64,000 nt of DNA from Bordetella genomosp. 2 (lineage in GTDB: Bacteria; Pseudomonadota; Gammaproteobacteria; Burkholderiales; Burkholderiaceae_B). The DNA lies in assembly GCF_002261345.1 (NCBI RefSeq), contig NZ_NEVT01000006.1:310001-374000 (forward strand), read 5' to 3'. Below the pieces are notes generated by a model, which was not told where the DNA came from, searched no databases, and saw only the letters and a program-made list of their open reading frames with translations. How positions within the stretch are numbered: the stretch's first letter is position 1; each line of letters starts with the position of its first letter. The position numbers were made by a program, and so were the translations under genes. Positions 45,736 to 54,157 of the stretch are shown here, one piece after another.

Positions 45736-47049
45736 CTACTCCCTCAACAAGTTGGGCAGCCACAGCGCCAGCTGCGGGAACCACAGTACCAGCAGCAGGC
45801 CGAGTACCTGCAGCCCCATGAACTGCAGCATGCCCAGGTAAATGTCCTTCAGGCTCCATTGCGGCGCGGCGCCCTTCAGGAAATACGCCGACAGCGCCAC
45901 TGGCGGCGACATCCACGCCGTCTGCAGGCAGACCGCCACCAGCGTGCAGAACCAGATCGGATCGATGCCGAGCTGCCGCACCACGGGCAGGAAGATGGGC
46001 ACCACGATCAGCACGATCGGCACCCACTCCAGCGGCCAGCCCAGCAGGAAAATCAGCGTCAGCATCAGCAGCAGGGTCAGCGTCGGCGACAGTTGCAGCG
46101 CCGTGAGCAGGCTGGCCAGATATTCGGCGCTGCCCAGCCGCGAGAACACGGCGCCAAAGTAGTTCGAGGCCGCCACCAGCAGCAGGATCATGCAGGAGAT
46201 CTCCAGCGTGGCGAACAGCGCGCGCTTGAAGGACGGCCAGCTCATCTTGCGGTAGGTCAGCGTCAACAGCAGCGTAATGAAGGCCCCGCACGCGCCCGCG
46301 TCGGTCGGCGTGGCGATGCCGGCCAGGATCACCCCCAGCGTGGACAGGATCACCACCACCACGGGCGCCGACCCCAGCGCCAGCTCTTTCAGCGCGTAGC
46401 CCAGCGGCTGGCGCAGCGACGCGGGCAGCGTCGGCCCCAGCGCCGGGTTCAGGTAGCTGCGCACCAGGGTGTACAGGATGAACAGCACCGACAGCAGCAG
46501 GCCCGGGATGACCGCGGCGGCGAACAGCTCGGTGGCGGGCACGCCCACCACCGGCCCCATCACGATCAGCATGACCGAGGGCGGGATCAGGATGCCGAGC
46601 GTGCCGCCCGCCGTGATGGCGCCGGCGCTCATGCGGGCGTCGTAGCCGCTCTTGATCATGGTGGGCGCCGCCATCACGCCCAGCAGCGTCACCGACGAGC
46701 CGACGATGCCGGTGGCGGCGGCGAAGATCGTGGCCGTGATCAGCACCGCCAGGTAGAGCGAGCCGCGCACGCCCGCCAGCAGCAGTTGTACGCCGCGGAA
46801 CAGGCGCTGCGCCAGCCCGGACTGTTCCAGCAGAAAGCCCATGAACAGGAAGAACGGCACCGCGGCCAGGGTCGGGTCGCGCATGACCGAGAAAAACTGC
46901 AGCGTCATCAAGTGCAGGGCCAGCTTGCCCAGCGCCAGCCAGCCCACGCCCAGGGCCACCGCGATCAAGGTGAACACGATGGGAAAGCCGGCGAAGATCG
47001 CGAGCACCAGCACCGCCAGCGAAGCCACGCCCAGCAATTCGGGGCTCAT
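45736..47049 (-). CDS. TRAP transporter large permease (DctM-type)
   Basis: A 437-residue, twelve-helix type membrane protein of the DctM family (GTLGILIPPSVMLIVMGPVVGVPATELF is the family-typical stretch, quoted in part: GILIPPSVML). It forms a Na+-coupled TRAP importer with the DctQ and DctP genes upstream. By context the substrate is probably isethionate or taurine (IseKLM/TauKLM type). The start at ATG 47049 overlaps the dctQ stop. Confidence 0.88.
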   Translation of the reverse strand: MSPELLGVASLAVLVLAIFAGFPIVFTLIAVALGVGWLALGKLALHLMTLQFFSVMRDPTLAAVPFFLFMGFLLEQSGLAQRLFRGVQLLLAGVRGSLYLAVLITATIFAAATGIVGSSVTLLGVMAAPTMIKSGYDARMSAGAITAGGTLGILIPPSVMLIVMGPVVGVPATELFAAAVIPGLLLSVLFILYTLVRSYLNPALGPTLPASLRQPLGYALKELALGSAPVVVVILSTLGVILAGIATPTDAGACGAFITLLLTLTYRKMSWPSFKRALFATLEISCMILLLVAASNYFGAVFSRLGSAEYLASLLTALQLSPTLTLLLMLTLIFLLGWPLEWVPIVLIVVPIFLPVVRQLGIDPIWFCTLVAVCLQTAWMSPPVALSAYFLKGAAPQWSLKDIYLGMLQFMGLQVLGLLLVLWFPQLALWLPNLLRE

Positions 47050-47582
47050 GGCCACTCTCCCCGCACGACGGCATGGATGCTCTTGAGCGTTTCCGACAGC
47101 CCCTGCAGCAGCAGCAAGGCGGTGGCCAGCGGAATGGCGGCCTTGAAAGGCCAGACGATCGGCATCCACGGGCTGGTGACGATCCGCTCATTGCGCTGGA
47201 AAGAAGCCCAGAAGTAGTCCCAGCCGACGACCAGGAACAGGGTCAGGGCCGGAAAGAACAGCAGCAGGTAGCAGGCCAGGTCGACCGCGCCCTGCACGCG
47301 TGGCGGCCACTGGCCGTAGAACAGGTCGGTGCGGATATGGGCCTTGCGCAGCAGCGTATAGGCCGACCCCAGCATGAAGAACGAGCCATACAACATATAC
47401 GTCATGTCATAGGCCCACACGGTGGGAGCACTGAAAAAATAGCGGCCGATGACCTCGTAGACCAGCGAGCCGACCATCGGCAGGATCATCCAGGCGACGA
47501 TCCAGCCCGACCAGCGCGTAATACTGTCCAGCACCCGCGTCACGCGCGTGACGGCGCCGGCTTGCCGCGAGTCCTCTTGCAT
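47046..47582 (-). CDS. TRAP transporter small permease (DctQ-type)
   Basis: A 178-residue protein with four predicted helices and the DctQ core (VIGRYFFSAPTVWAYDMTYML, LLRKAHIRTDLFY). It links the binding protein to the large permease. Both ends are tightly placed: a 57-bp gap with a hairpin after dctP, and an ATGA overlap with dctM. Confidence 0.88.
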   Translation of the reverse strand: MQEDSRQAGAVTRVTRVLDSITRWSGWIVAWMILPMVGSLVYEVIGRYFFSAPTVWAYDMTYMLYGSFFMLGSAYTLLRKAHIRTDLFYGQWPPRVQGAVDLACYLLLFFPALTLFLVVGWDYFWASFQRNERIVTSPWMPIVWPFKAAIPLATALLLLQGLSETLKSIHAVVRGEWP

Positions 47583-47600
47583 GCGCGCCTCCGGTGTGCG

Positions 47601-47626
47601 GCGCCGGGCCGATGGCGGCCCGGCGC
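47601..47626 (-). terminator. Hairpin between dctP and dctQ
   Basis: GCGCCGGGCC (47601-47610) and GGCCCGGCGC (47617-47626) form a perfect 10-bp stem with loop GATGGC, between the binding-protein gene and the two permease genes. There is no T-run. The position matches the tauA-tauB hairpin and suggests partial termination or mRNA protection that favours the receptor. Confidence 0.55.
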
Positions 47627-47639
47627 GCCTGGGGTGTCC

Positions 47640-48743
47640 CTAGGGGTTGTCCTGCATCGCCGCATGGCCCAGGCCCGCGTACAGGTCGAGGATCTTGGTC
47701 CAGTACGGCACCACGGTCTTGCCGAACTGGCGCTGCGAGTCCAGTACTTCCTTGAAGAACGGGTCCTTGGCGGCATAGCGGTCCAGCACCGTATTGGTGG
47801 CCTGCACGAAGGCGGGGTAGAAGTCCTTCGGCGTGTCGCGCACCGTCACGTTCTGCGCCTTGAGCTTTTCCAGCGCGCGGGCATTGCGCGCCACATTGAA
47901 GGTGTATGTCTCGCCGATGCTGGCCAGGGACGCCACCCGCACGATCTCCTTGAGGTCATCGGGCAGCTTGTTCCAGAAGGACCGGTTGATCAGCACCTCG
48001 CCCACGTCGGTGGACTGGTGCAGGCCTTGCAGGTAGTAGTTCTTCCAGATCGTCTGCAGGCCCAGGTTCACGTCGTCGGCCGGCCCGATCCATTCGGCCG
48101 CGTCGATCACGCCGCGCTGGGCGGCCGGCACGATCTCGCCGCCCGGCAGCGCCACCGCGGAAACGCCCATCTCCTTGAAGATCTCGCCCGTGATGCCCGG
48201 CGGCGAGCGGTACTTCAGCCGCTGGAAATCGGCCACGCTGTTGATCGGCGCCTTGAACCAGCCTAGCGGGTCGGGCCCCATGGGTTGCAGCATGAAGACC
48301 TCGACGTCGGCTTTCAGGACGTCGTGGTAGAAGCGATCGAGCAGTTGGTTGCCGCCGCCCTCATACAGCCACGCCACGTGCGATATCTGGTCCAGTCCGG
48401 CGCCTGCCCCGGCCATCGGGTTGCTGAACAGCCCTGCGGCCGGGTGCTTGCCCGACCAGTAGTGCGTCCAGGCATAGCCGCCCTCGACAATGCCCTTGTC
48501 CACGGCGTCGAGGATCTCGAATGCCGCCACCACCGCCCCGTCGGGCAGGATCTCGACCTTCAGGCGCTGGCCCGACATCTTCTCGATGCGCTGGCCCCAG
48601 CGCTGCATCAGCTCGAAGTACATACTGCTGTTGGGCACGGCGGTCTGGATGCGCATGACCTGCGGCGCCGCCTGGGTGGCGCCCGCGGCCGTCAGGGCGA
48701 GCGCGCCCAGTGCGCTGCCCAGCCATTTCTTCCAGTGCATCAT
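47640..48743 (-). CDS. TRAP transporter substrate-binding protein (DctP-type)
   Basis: A 367-residue periplasmic receptor with a Sec signal (GATQA-APQVMR) and DctP features (MSGQRLKVEILPDGAVVAAFEILDAV in part, LKYRSPPGITGEIFKEMGVS, GVIDAAEWIGP). Its type resembles the 2-oxoacid/sulfonate TRAP receptors. GGAGGAGG lies upstream of the ATG at 48743, against the longer frame to 48875. It starts the dctPQM-pta-GMC unit, separated from xsc by a terminator. Confidence 0.88.
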   Translation of the reverse strand: MMHWKKWLGSALGALALTAAGATQAAPQVMRIQTAVPNSSMYFELMQRWGQRIEKMSGQRLKVEILPDGAVVAAFEILDAVDKGIVEGGYAWTHYWSGKHPAAGLFSNPMAGAGAGLDQISHVAWLYEGGGNQLLDRFYHDVLKADVEVFMLQPMGPDPLGWFKAPINSVADFQRLKYRSPPGITGEIFKEMGVSAVALPGGEIVPAAQRGVIDAAEWIGPADDVNLGLQTIWKNYYLQGLHQSTDVGEVLINRSFWNKLPDDLKEIVRVASLASIGETYTFNVARNARALEKLKAQNVTVRDTPKDFYPAFVQATNTVLDRYAAKDPFFKEVLDSQRQFGKTVVPYWTKILDLYAGLGHAAMQDNP

Positions 48744-48910
48744 GTCTGTGCCTCCTCCACGTCGAACGTGGTCTGGATTTATGGTTTTTGCATCGACACG
48801 CCCGCCGGATCCTGCGGCCCGGACGGGCCCTGCAAGATGCCGGATCAGGCTACCCCCGCGGCGCGCCGCGGACAATCGCGCCGGCGCCGCGATCCGGCCG
48901 GAAAATGCAG

Positions 48911-48942
48911 AAAATGGAACGGCGAGGCACGAGACCGTTCCA
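48911..48942 (-). terminator. Intrinsic terminator of xsc
   Basis: On the minus strand, 12 bases after the xsc stop, TGGAACGG (complement of 48935-48942) pairs perfectly with CCGTTCCA (complement of 48915-48922) across a 12-base loop and is followed at once by TTTT (complement of 48911-48914). This is the one textbook rho-independent terminator in the window. It uncouples xsc from the TRAP genes, which must have a promoter in 48744-48910. Two GC palindromes lie there too (48856-48871 and 48875-48893). Confidence 0.7.
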
Positions 48943-48954
48943 CTATCCGCAGAA

Positions 48955-50763
48955 TCAGTTGCGCACCGGCTCGATCGGCAGCGGCACCTCTCCAGGCCGG
49001 AACGCTTCGTTCACATAGGACTTGTATTTGTCGAGCAAGCGCACCGGCTGCTTGAGCGCATCGCGCCGGAACGGGTCGCCCAGTTCCTGGCTGACCATCA
49101 TCTCCAGCACGGTGGTCTTGCCCTCGGACTGGGCCTGGCAGGCCGCGCGCAGCGCGTCGCCAACCTGGTCGGCATGCTCGACCCTTACGCCCTGCACGCC
49201 CATGGCGCGCGCCAGCTCGGCGAAGTCCGGGTTCTTCAGGTTGCTGCCGACGAAGCGCCGTCCATAGAAGTCGACCTGGTTCTTCTTCTCGGCGCCCCAC
49301 TGGCCATTGTGGAACACCACCGCGGTGACCGGGATTTCCTCGCGCGCGCAGGTCAGCAGTTCCTGGAAACTCATGCACCAGGCGCCATCGCCCACGTAGG
49401 CGACCGCCGGCCGGTCGGGGCGGCCCAGCTTGGCGCCGATCAAGGCGGGCAGCGCATAGCCGCAGTTGCCGAAGCTCATGGCGGCCAGCATCGAATCCGG
49501 CTCCCGGAAGCGCAGATAGCTGTTGGATACCGAGCAGATATTGCCGATGTCGGTCGACACCATCACATGGTCCGGCATGGCGCGCTCCAGCTCGCGCAAC
49601 ATGCGGCGCGGATGCATGCGGCCGCCGCCGCGCGCGATGATGTCCAGGCTCCAGTCGTCGCGCTCGTGCGACCAGCTGTCCAGCTCCTGCTCCCACTGCT
49701 TCTTTTCCTCCGCGATGCGGGCGCCGCGCTGCTCGCGGTTGCCCAGGCAGGCCGGCTGCGCCGCGGCCAGGCGCGCCGTCAGGGCGGCCGCGGCCGGCTT
49801 GGCGTCGCCGCACACGGCCACCGATACCGGCCGCACCAGGCCCAGCATGCGGTGATCGGCATCGACCTGGATGATGCGGGCCTGCTGCGGCCAGTAATCC
49901 AGGCCGTGCTGCGGCAAGGTGCCGAACGGCCCCAGGCGCGTGCCCAGCGCCAGCACGACGTCCGCCTGGGCCAGCAGCTTCATGCCCGCCTTCGAGCCCT
50001 GGTAGCCCAGCGGGCCGCACCACAGCGGATGGTCGGCCGGGAAGGCGTCGTTGTGCAGGTAGCTGGTGACGACCGGGGCGCCCAGCAGCTCGGCCAGCGC
50101 GATGCATTCCGGCTGCCCGCCGGAGAACAGCACGCCGCCGCCGGCCACGATCACCGGAAAACGCGCTTCGGCCAGCAGGCGCGCCGCCGCGTCCAGGTCC
50201 TCGTCGGCGCCCGGTCCGCGGCGCACCCGGCGCGGCGCCGGAATGGCGACGTCGATCTCCCCATAGAAATAGTCGCGCGGGATGTTCAACTGCGTCGGGC
50301 CGCGCTCGGCCATGGCATTGTCGAACGCCTTGCCGGTGAACTCGGCAATGCGGTCCGGCCGGTTGACGTGCGCCTGGTACTTGGTAATGCGCGAGAAAAT
50401 CGGCAGCTGCTCGGTTTCCTGGAAGCCGCCCAGTCCCATGCCCGACGTGCCCGTCTCGGGCGTGATGGCCACCACCGGGCTGTGGGCCCAGTAGGCGGCC
50501 GCCACGCCGGTCACGAAGTTGGTGATGCCGGGGCCGTTCTGGGCGATACATACGCCATGCCGGCCGGTCACGCGCGAATAGCCGTCCGCCATGTGGGCGG
50601 CGCCCTGCTCGTGCACGGTGGGTACAAAGCGGATGCCGGCGGCCGGGAACAGGTCCAGGGCGTCCATGAAGGCCGACCCCACGATGCCGAAGACGTCTTT
50701 CACGCCCTGGGCGACCAGCGTTTCGACAAAGGCCTCGCTGGGCGTCATGTGTACCTTGCTCAT
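48955..50763 (-). CDS. xsc: Sulfoacetaldehyde acetyltransferase
   Basis: A 602-residue thiamine-diphosphate enzyme with the three-domain acetohydroxyacid-synthase fold. The catalytic Glu region reads FVPTVHEQGAAHMADGYSR, and the ThDP/Mg motif is GDGAWCMSF...FHNGQWG. ITPETGTSGMGLGGFQE and FGNCGYALPALIGAKLG are typical of Xsc rather than AHAS. Xsc converts sulfoacetaldehyde and phosphate to acetyl phosphate and sulfite. GGAGAGGAG precedes the ATG. It is divergent from the IclR gene and is the meeting point of taurine and isethionate degradation in this window. Confidence 0.92.
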   Translation of the reverse strand: MSKVHMTPSEAFVETLVAQGVKDVFGIVGSAFMDALDLFPAAGIRFVPTVHEQGAAHMADGYSRVTGRHGVCIAQNGPGITNFVTGVAAAYWAHSPVVAITPETGTSGMGLGGFQETEQLPIFSRITKYQAHVNRPDRIAEFTGKAFDNAMAERGPTQLNIPRDYFYGEIDVAIPAPRRVRRGPGADEDLDAAARLLAEARFPVIVAGGGVLFSGGQPECIALAELLGAPVVTSYLHNDAFPADHPLWCGPLGYQGSKAGMKLLAQADVVLALGTRLGPFGTLPQHGLDYWPQQARIIQVDADHRMLGLVRPVSVAVCGDAKPAAAALTARLAAAQPACLGNREQRGARIAEEKKQWEQELDSWSHERDDWSLDIIARGGGRMHPRRMLRELERAMPDHVMVSTDIGNICSVSNSYLRFREPDSMLAAMSFGNCGYALPALIGAKLGRPDRPAVAYVGDGAWCMSFQELLTCAREEIPVTAVVFHNGQWGAEKKNQVDFYGRRFVGSNLKNPDFAELARAMGVQGVRVEHADQVGDALRAACQAQSEGKTTVLEMMVSQELGDPFRRDALKQPVRLLDKYKSYVNEAFRPGEVPLPIEPVRN

Positions 50764-50907
50764 GCTCCTCTCCTGGCAGATGCGCGGCCGCACGCCTGTC
50801 GCGCGGCACAATGGGATCGATTCTGCAGAAGCGTGGCCGGCCTTGCCATAGGCGGGCGTTTCATTTTTCGCGTGTTTTGTGCGACGATGCGCGAGACCGC
50901 CAGAAAC

Positions 50908-50920
50908 TTCAATTTTTGAA
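50908..50920. promoter_or_regulatory. Palindrome at the iclR start, candidate operator for xsc/iclR
   Basis: TTCAA (50908-50912) and TTGAA (50916-50920) are inverted around TTT, ending 2 bases before the ATG of the IclR gene and 145-157 bp from the xsc ATG. An IclR-type protein bound here would block its own translation start region. The similar string TTTCATTTTTCG lies near 50860. Confidence 0.4.
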
Positions 50921-50922
50921 AG

Positions 50923-51684
50923 ATGAGCGAAGAACCCGGTTCCGCGGCGCTGCGCGCGCTGGCCTTGCTGGAGCACGTGGCGCAATCCGAGCAGCCGGTC
51001 AGCCTGGCTGCCCTGACCCAGGCCACCGGCCTGCCCAAGCCGACCGTGCTGCGCATCCTGTCGCGGCTGGTCGACGCCGGCATGTTGCTGCGCGAGCCCG
51101 CCGGCAAGTCCTATGTGTCGGGGCCGCGCCTGGCGGCGCTGGCGCGCGACACCCTGCTCAATTCGCCACTGCGCGCCGCGCGCCGGCGCATCCTCGACAG
51201 CCTGGTCGACCAGATCGGCGAAACCTGCAACTGCACCATGCTCGACGGCGACGAGGTCATGTACCTGGACCGCGTCGAAACCGCCTGGCCGCTGCGCCTG
51301 AACCTGCAGCCGGGCTCGCGCGTCCCGCTGCACTGCACCGCCAGCGGCAAGCTGTTCCTGGCCTACATGCGCAAGGAAGCGCGTACGCGCCTGCTGGCCG
51401 CCGCCCCCCTGCCCCGCTATACGCCCAACACGCTGTGCGACCCGGCCGCGCTGGAGCGCGAGTTGCGCACGGTGCGCAAGGAAGGCGCCAGTTTCGACCG
51501 CGAGGAATTCCTGGTCGGCATCGTCTGCATGGCGGTGCCCATCCTGCAGGGCCGGCGCGCCGTCGCCGCCGTGGCGCTGCATGCCCCGGTGGCGCGCCTG
51601 AACATCGAACAGGCGCGCGAATGGCTGCCCCTCATGCAGGAAGCGGCCGCGGCCCTGTCGGGCACCTATGCCCCGGACACCTGA
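50923..51684 (+). CDS. IclR-family transcriptional regulator, candidate regulator of xsc
   Basis: A 253-residue IclR protein: N-terminal winged helix (SLAALTQATGLPKPTVLRILSRL) and effector domain (DGDEVMYLDRVETAWPLRLNLQPG in part, HCTASGKLFLAYM). Divergent orientation from xsc across 159 bp points to control of xsc and perhaps the TRAP-pta-GMC unit. Isethionate loci of Cupriavidus carry a regulator called IseR next to iseJ; I believe it is IclR-type but cannot check here. Confidence 0.88.
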   Translation: MSEEPGSAALRALALLEHVAQSEQPVSLAALTQATGLPKPTVLRILSRLVDAGMLLREPAGKSYVSGPRLAALARDTLLNSPLRAARRRILDSLVDQIGETCNCTMLDGDEVMYLDRVETAWPLRLNLQPGSRVPLHCTASGKLFLAYMRKEARTRLLAAAPLPRYTPNTLCDPAALERELRTVRKEGASFDREEFLVGIVCMAVPILQGRRAVAAVALHAPVARLNIEQAREWLPLMQEAAAALSGTYAPDT

Positions 51685-51738
51685 GAGCGCGGCCCGCTTC
51701 TTGCTGGCGCCGCGGCTTTCCGGCTCCATTCCTTCATC

Positions 51739-52671
51739 ATGACACGCCCAGCTACCGCCAGCGCGATCCGCATCGGCATCTCCGGCTGGCGCTACGCGCC
51801 CTGGCGCGGCAGCTTCTATCCCGAGGACCTGCCGCAGTCGCAAGAACTGGCCTACGCGTCGCACCAGGTGCCCACCATCGAGATCAACGGCACGTTCTAC
51901 TCCCTGCAGCGGCCCGAATGGTTCGCGCGCTGGCGCGACGCCACGCCGCGCGGCTTCGTGTTCAGCGTCAAGGGCACGCGCTTTATCTCGCACCGGCTGC
52001 GGCTGCGCGAGGTCGAAACGCCGCTGGCCAACTTCCTGGCCTCGGGGCTGTTCGAGCTGCGCGAGAAACTGGGGCCGATCCTGTGGCAATTCCCGCCGTC
52101 GATGCGCTTCGACCCGGAGCGTTTCGAGCGTTTCCTGGACCTGCTGCCCCACGATACCGATGCCGCCGCGCGCCTGGCCCGCCGCCATGACGAACGCATG
52201 GCCGGGCGCGCGGCGCTGGATCCCGGGCCGCGGCGCCCGCTGCGGCACGCCGTGGAAATCCGCCACGAGAGCTTCGCCTGCCCGGAATTCGTGCAGATGC
52301 TGCGCGCCCGCGGCGTGGCCCTGGTCACCGCGGACACCGCGGGCAAATGGCCGTTGCTGGAAGACGCCACGGCCGATTTCGCCTACCTGCGGCTGCACGG
52401 CGACCGCGAACTGTACGCCAGCGGCTACACCGAGGCGGCGCTGCGGCGCTGGGCGGCCCGCATCCGCGCCTGGTCGCGCGGCCGCGAACCCGCCGATGCG
52501 CGGCGCGCCGGCCCGCGCGCCGCGCAGGCATGGCGCAGCCGCGACATCTACTGCTATTTCGACAACGATATCAAGGTCAAGGCGCCCGGCGACGCGCGCA
52601 CGCTGGCGCGCCTGCTCGGCCTGCCGCTGGCGCCGGTCGATCCGCCGGCCGGGGACGCCGGCCCGCCCTGA
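51739..52671 (+). CDS. DUF72-domain (YecE-like) protein
   Basis: A 310-residue DUF72 protein with the conserved opening RIGISGWRYAPWRGSFYP, EINGTFYSLQRPEWFARW, FSVKGTRFISH and C-terminal DIYCYFDNDIKVKAP. The fold is a TIM barrel of unknown biochemical role, found widely as a single gene. There is no functional link to its neighbours; it converges on the histidine kinase gene. Confidence 0.85.
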   Translation: MTRPATASAIRIGISGWRYAPWRGSFYPEDLPQSQELAYASHQVPTIEINGTFYSLQRPEWFARWRDATPRGFVFSVKGTRFISHRLRLREVETPLANFLASGLFELREKLGPILWQFPPSMRFDPERFERFLDLLPHDTDAAARLARRHDERMAGRAALDPGPRRPLRHAVEIRHESFACPEFVQMLRARGVALVTADTAGKWPLLEDATADFAYLRLHGDRELYASGYTEAALRRWAARIRAWSRGREPADARRAGPRAAQAWRSRDIYCYFDNDIKVKAPGDARTLARLLGLPLAPVDPPAGDAGPP

Positions 52672-52684
52672 GGCCGGCGCCGGC

Positions 52685-54157
52685 TCAGCGCCCGGCCGGC
52701 AGCAGGAAGCGGAACACCGCGCCGTGGCCCGGCTCGTCGAGCAGGCGGATCTCGCTGCGGTGCAGCTGCAGAATGCGTTGCACGATCACCAGGCCCAGAC
52801 CGCCGCTGTCGCGGCGCTGCTGGGTCAGCACCGAGGCGCGCGTGAACAGGCCGGCGCGCAGCTCGGCCGGGATGCCGGGGCCGGTATCGCTGACCCGCAC
52901 CTCGACGCCCTGCTCGGCGCTGCCCAGCCGGACCTCGATGCGGCTGCCGGGAGGACTGTGCCGGATGGCATTATCCAGCAGGTTGGTCAGGACCCGCTCG
53001 ATCATGCCCAGGTCGGCGCGCACGGCGGGCAGGTCGCGCGAAAACTCGATGCCGAGCCGCTGGCTGCGCGCCTCGGCCGCCAGTTCGAATTTCTGGATCA
53101 CGTCCTGCACCAGCTCCGGCAGCGAAAAAGTGTCCAGCTCGGGCTGCACCAGCCCGGATTCCAGGCGCGCCAGCTCGAACAGTTCTTGCGCCAGCCGGCC
53201 GACCTTGCGGCTCTGTCCCAGCGCCGTGTCCAGATAGCGCCGGCGCTCGTCCGGCGTCAGCGTTTCGTCCTTGAAGCGCAGCGTTTCCAGGTAGCCGTGC
53301 AGCGAGGTCAGCGGCGTGCGCAGGTCGTGCGAGATGTTGGCGACCAGGTCGCGCCGCTGCTGGTCCTGGCGCGTCAGTTCGCGCCACTGCTCGGCGATGC
53401 GCTGGCCCATCTGCGCGAAGGCGCGCCGCAACACGGTGATTTCGTCGGCCCGCTCGCCGGCCGCGTCATCGTGGCTGCGGCGCAGCGCGGCCGCCGCGGC
53501 GCCGTCGCCATCGAAATTGCGCACTGCCTGGGTCAGCGCGCGCAACGGCCGGGTAATCAGGGAAAAAGCGACCAGCCCCGCGATCAGCCCCAGCAGCGCC
53601 ACCAGCGCGATGGTCCATAGCGTCGTGCGCACCACCGCGCTGGCCGACACGGCCGAGGCCAGCGCGTCGTGGGCCTCGCCCTGCAGCACGACGTAGACAT
53701 AGCCCCGGTCGCGGCCGTTCACTTGAATGGGCGCGGCGCTGAAGACCTTGTGCACGCCCGGATTGCGCGGGTCGTCGCCGGCGATCGGCAGCGGCTCGCC
53801 CGCCAGGAAGCGGCGCAGCGGCGCCAGGTCGACGTGCTCCAGCTTGACGCGGCCCGCCGGCGCGGCATCGGCGGCGATCCGTCCGGCGTTGTCCAGCAGG
53901 TAGACCTCCACTGCCGGGTTGACGGCCATCAGCTGGTCGAACAGCAGCCGCACGGCTTCGCGGTTCCAGCCGCCGGCGTCCATCAAGGGTCGGGTGCCGG
54001 CAATGTGGGCAGCCAGCCCGCTCGAGAGCCGCTGGGTCACTTCCTGCTGGTACCGCTCGTTGGCCGCCATGTGCAGCCAGGCGGACGCGCCGCAGCAGGC
54101 CAGCAGCAGCAAGGCGAACACGGCCGACATGCGCTGGGTGAGGGTCAGCCGGTTCAT
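52685..54157 (-). CDS. Sensor histidine kinase of the two-component system
   Basis: A 490-residue membrane kinase: helix 1 near 10-30, a periplasmic sensor of about 145 residues, helix 2 near 178-202, HAMP, the H-box NISHDLRTPLTSLHGYLE with phospho-acceptor His277, N-box LTNLLDNAIRHS and G-boxes DTGPGIP and SGGLGLVI. Its ATG overlaps the response-regulator stop. The pair sits directly upstream of, and divergent from, the duplicated methionine sulfoxide repair operon, so it may sense periplasmic oxidant or envelope damage. The kinase and regulator bodies are outside the repeat. Confidence 0.9.
   Translation of the reverse strand: MNRLTLTQRMSAVFALLLLACCGASAWLHMAANERYQQEVTQRLSSGLAAHIAGTRPLMDAGGWNREAVRLLFDQLMAVNPAVEVYLLDNAGRIAADAAPAGRVKLEHVDLAPLRRFLAGEPLPIAGDDPRNPGVHKVFSAAPIQVNGRDRGYVYVVLQGEAHDALASAVSASAVVRTTLWTIALVALLGLIAGLVAFSLITRPLRALTQAVRNFDGDGAAAAALRRSHDDAAGERADEITVLRRAFAQMGQRIAEQWRELTRQDQQRRDLVANISHDLRTPLTSLHGYLETLRFKDETLTPDERRRYLDTALGQSRKVGRLAQELFELARLESGLVQPELDTFSLPELVQDVIQKFELAAEARSQRLGIEFSRDLPAVRADLGMIERVLTNLLDNAIRHSPPGSRIEVRLGSAEQGVEVRVSDTGPGIPAELRAGLFTRASVLTQQRRDSGGLGLVIVQRILQLHRSEIRLLDEPGHGAVFRFLLPAGR

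Noticed and set aside
44795-47191. Apparent 798-residue fusion of a membrane protein and Pta
   Set aside because: The upstream part is a shadow of the DctM gene; Pta begins at the ATG at 45727.
48856-48871. 16-bp perfect palindrome of only G and C between xsc and dctP
   Set aside because: Such GC-only symmetry is common by chance in this DNA and it sits past the real T-tailed terminator; I would not call it an operator.
48955-52398. Apparent 1,147-residue protein containing Xsc
   Set aside because: Everything before the ATG at 50763 lies antisense to the IclR and DUF72 genes; Xsc starts at 50763 with a good ribosome site.
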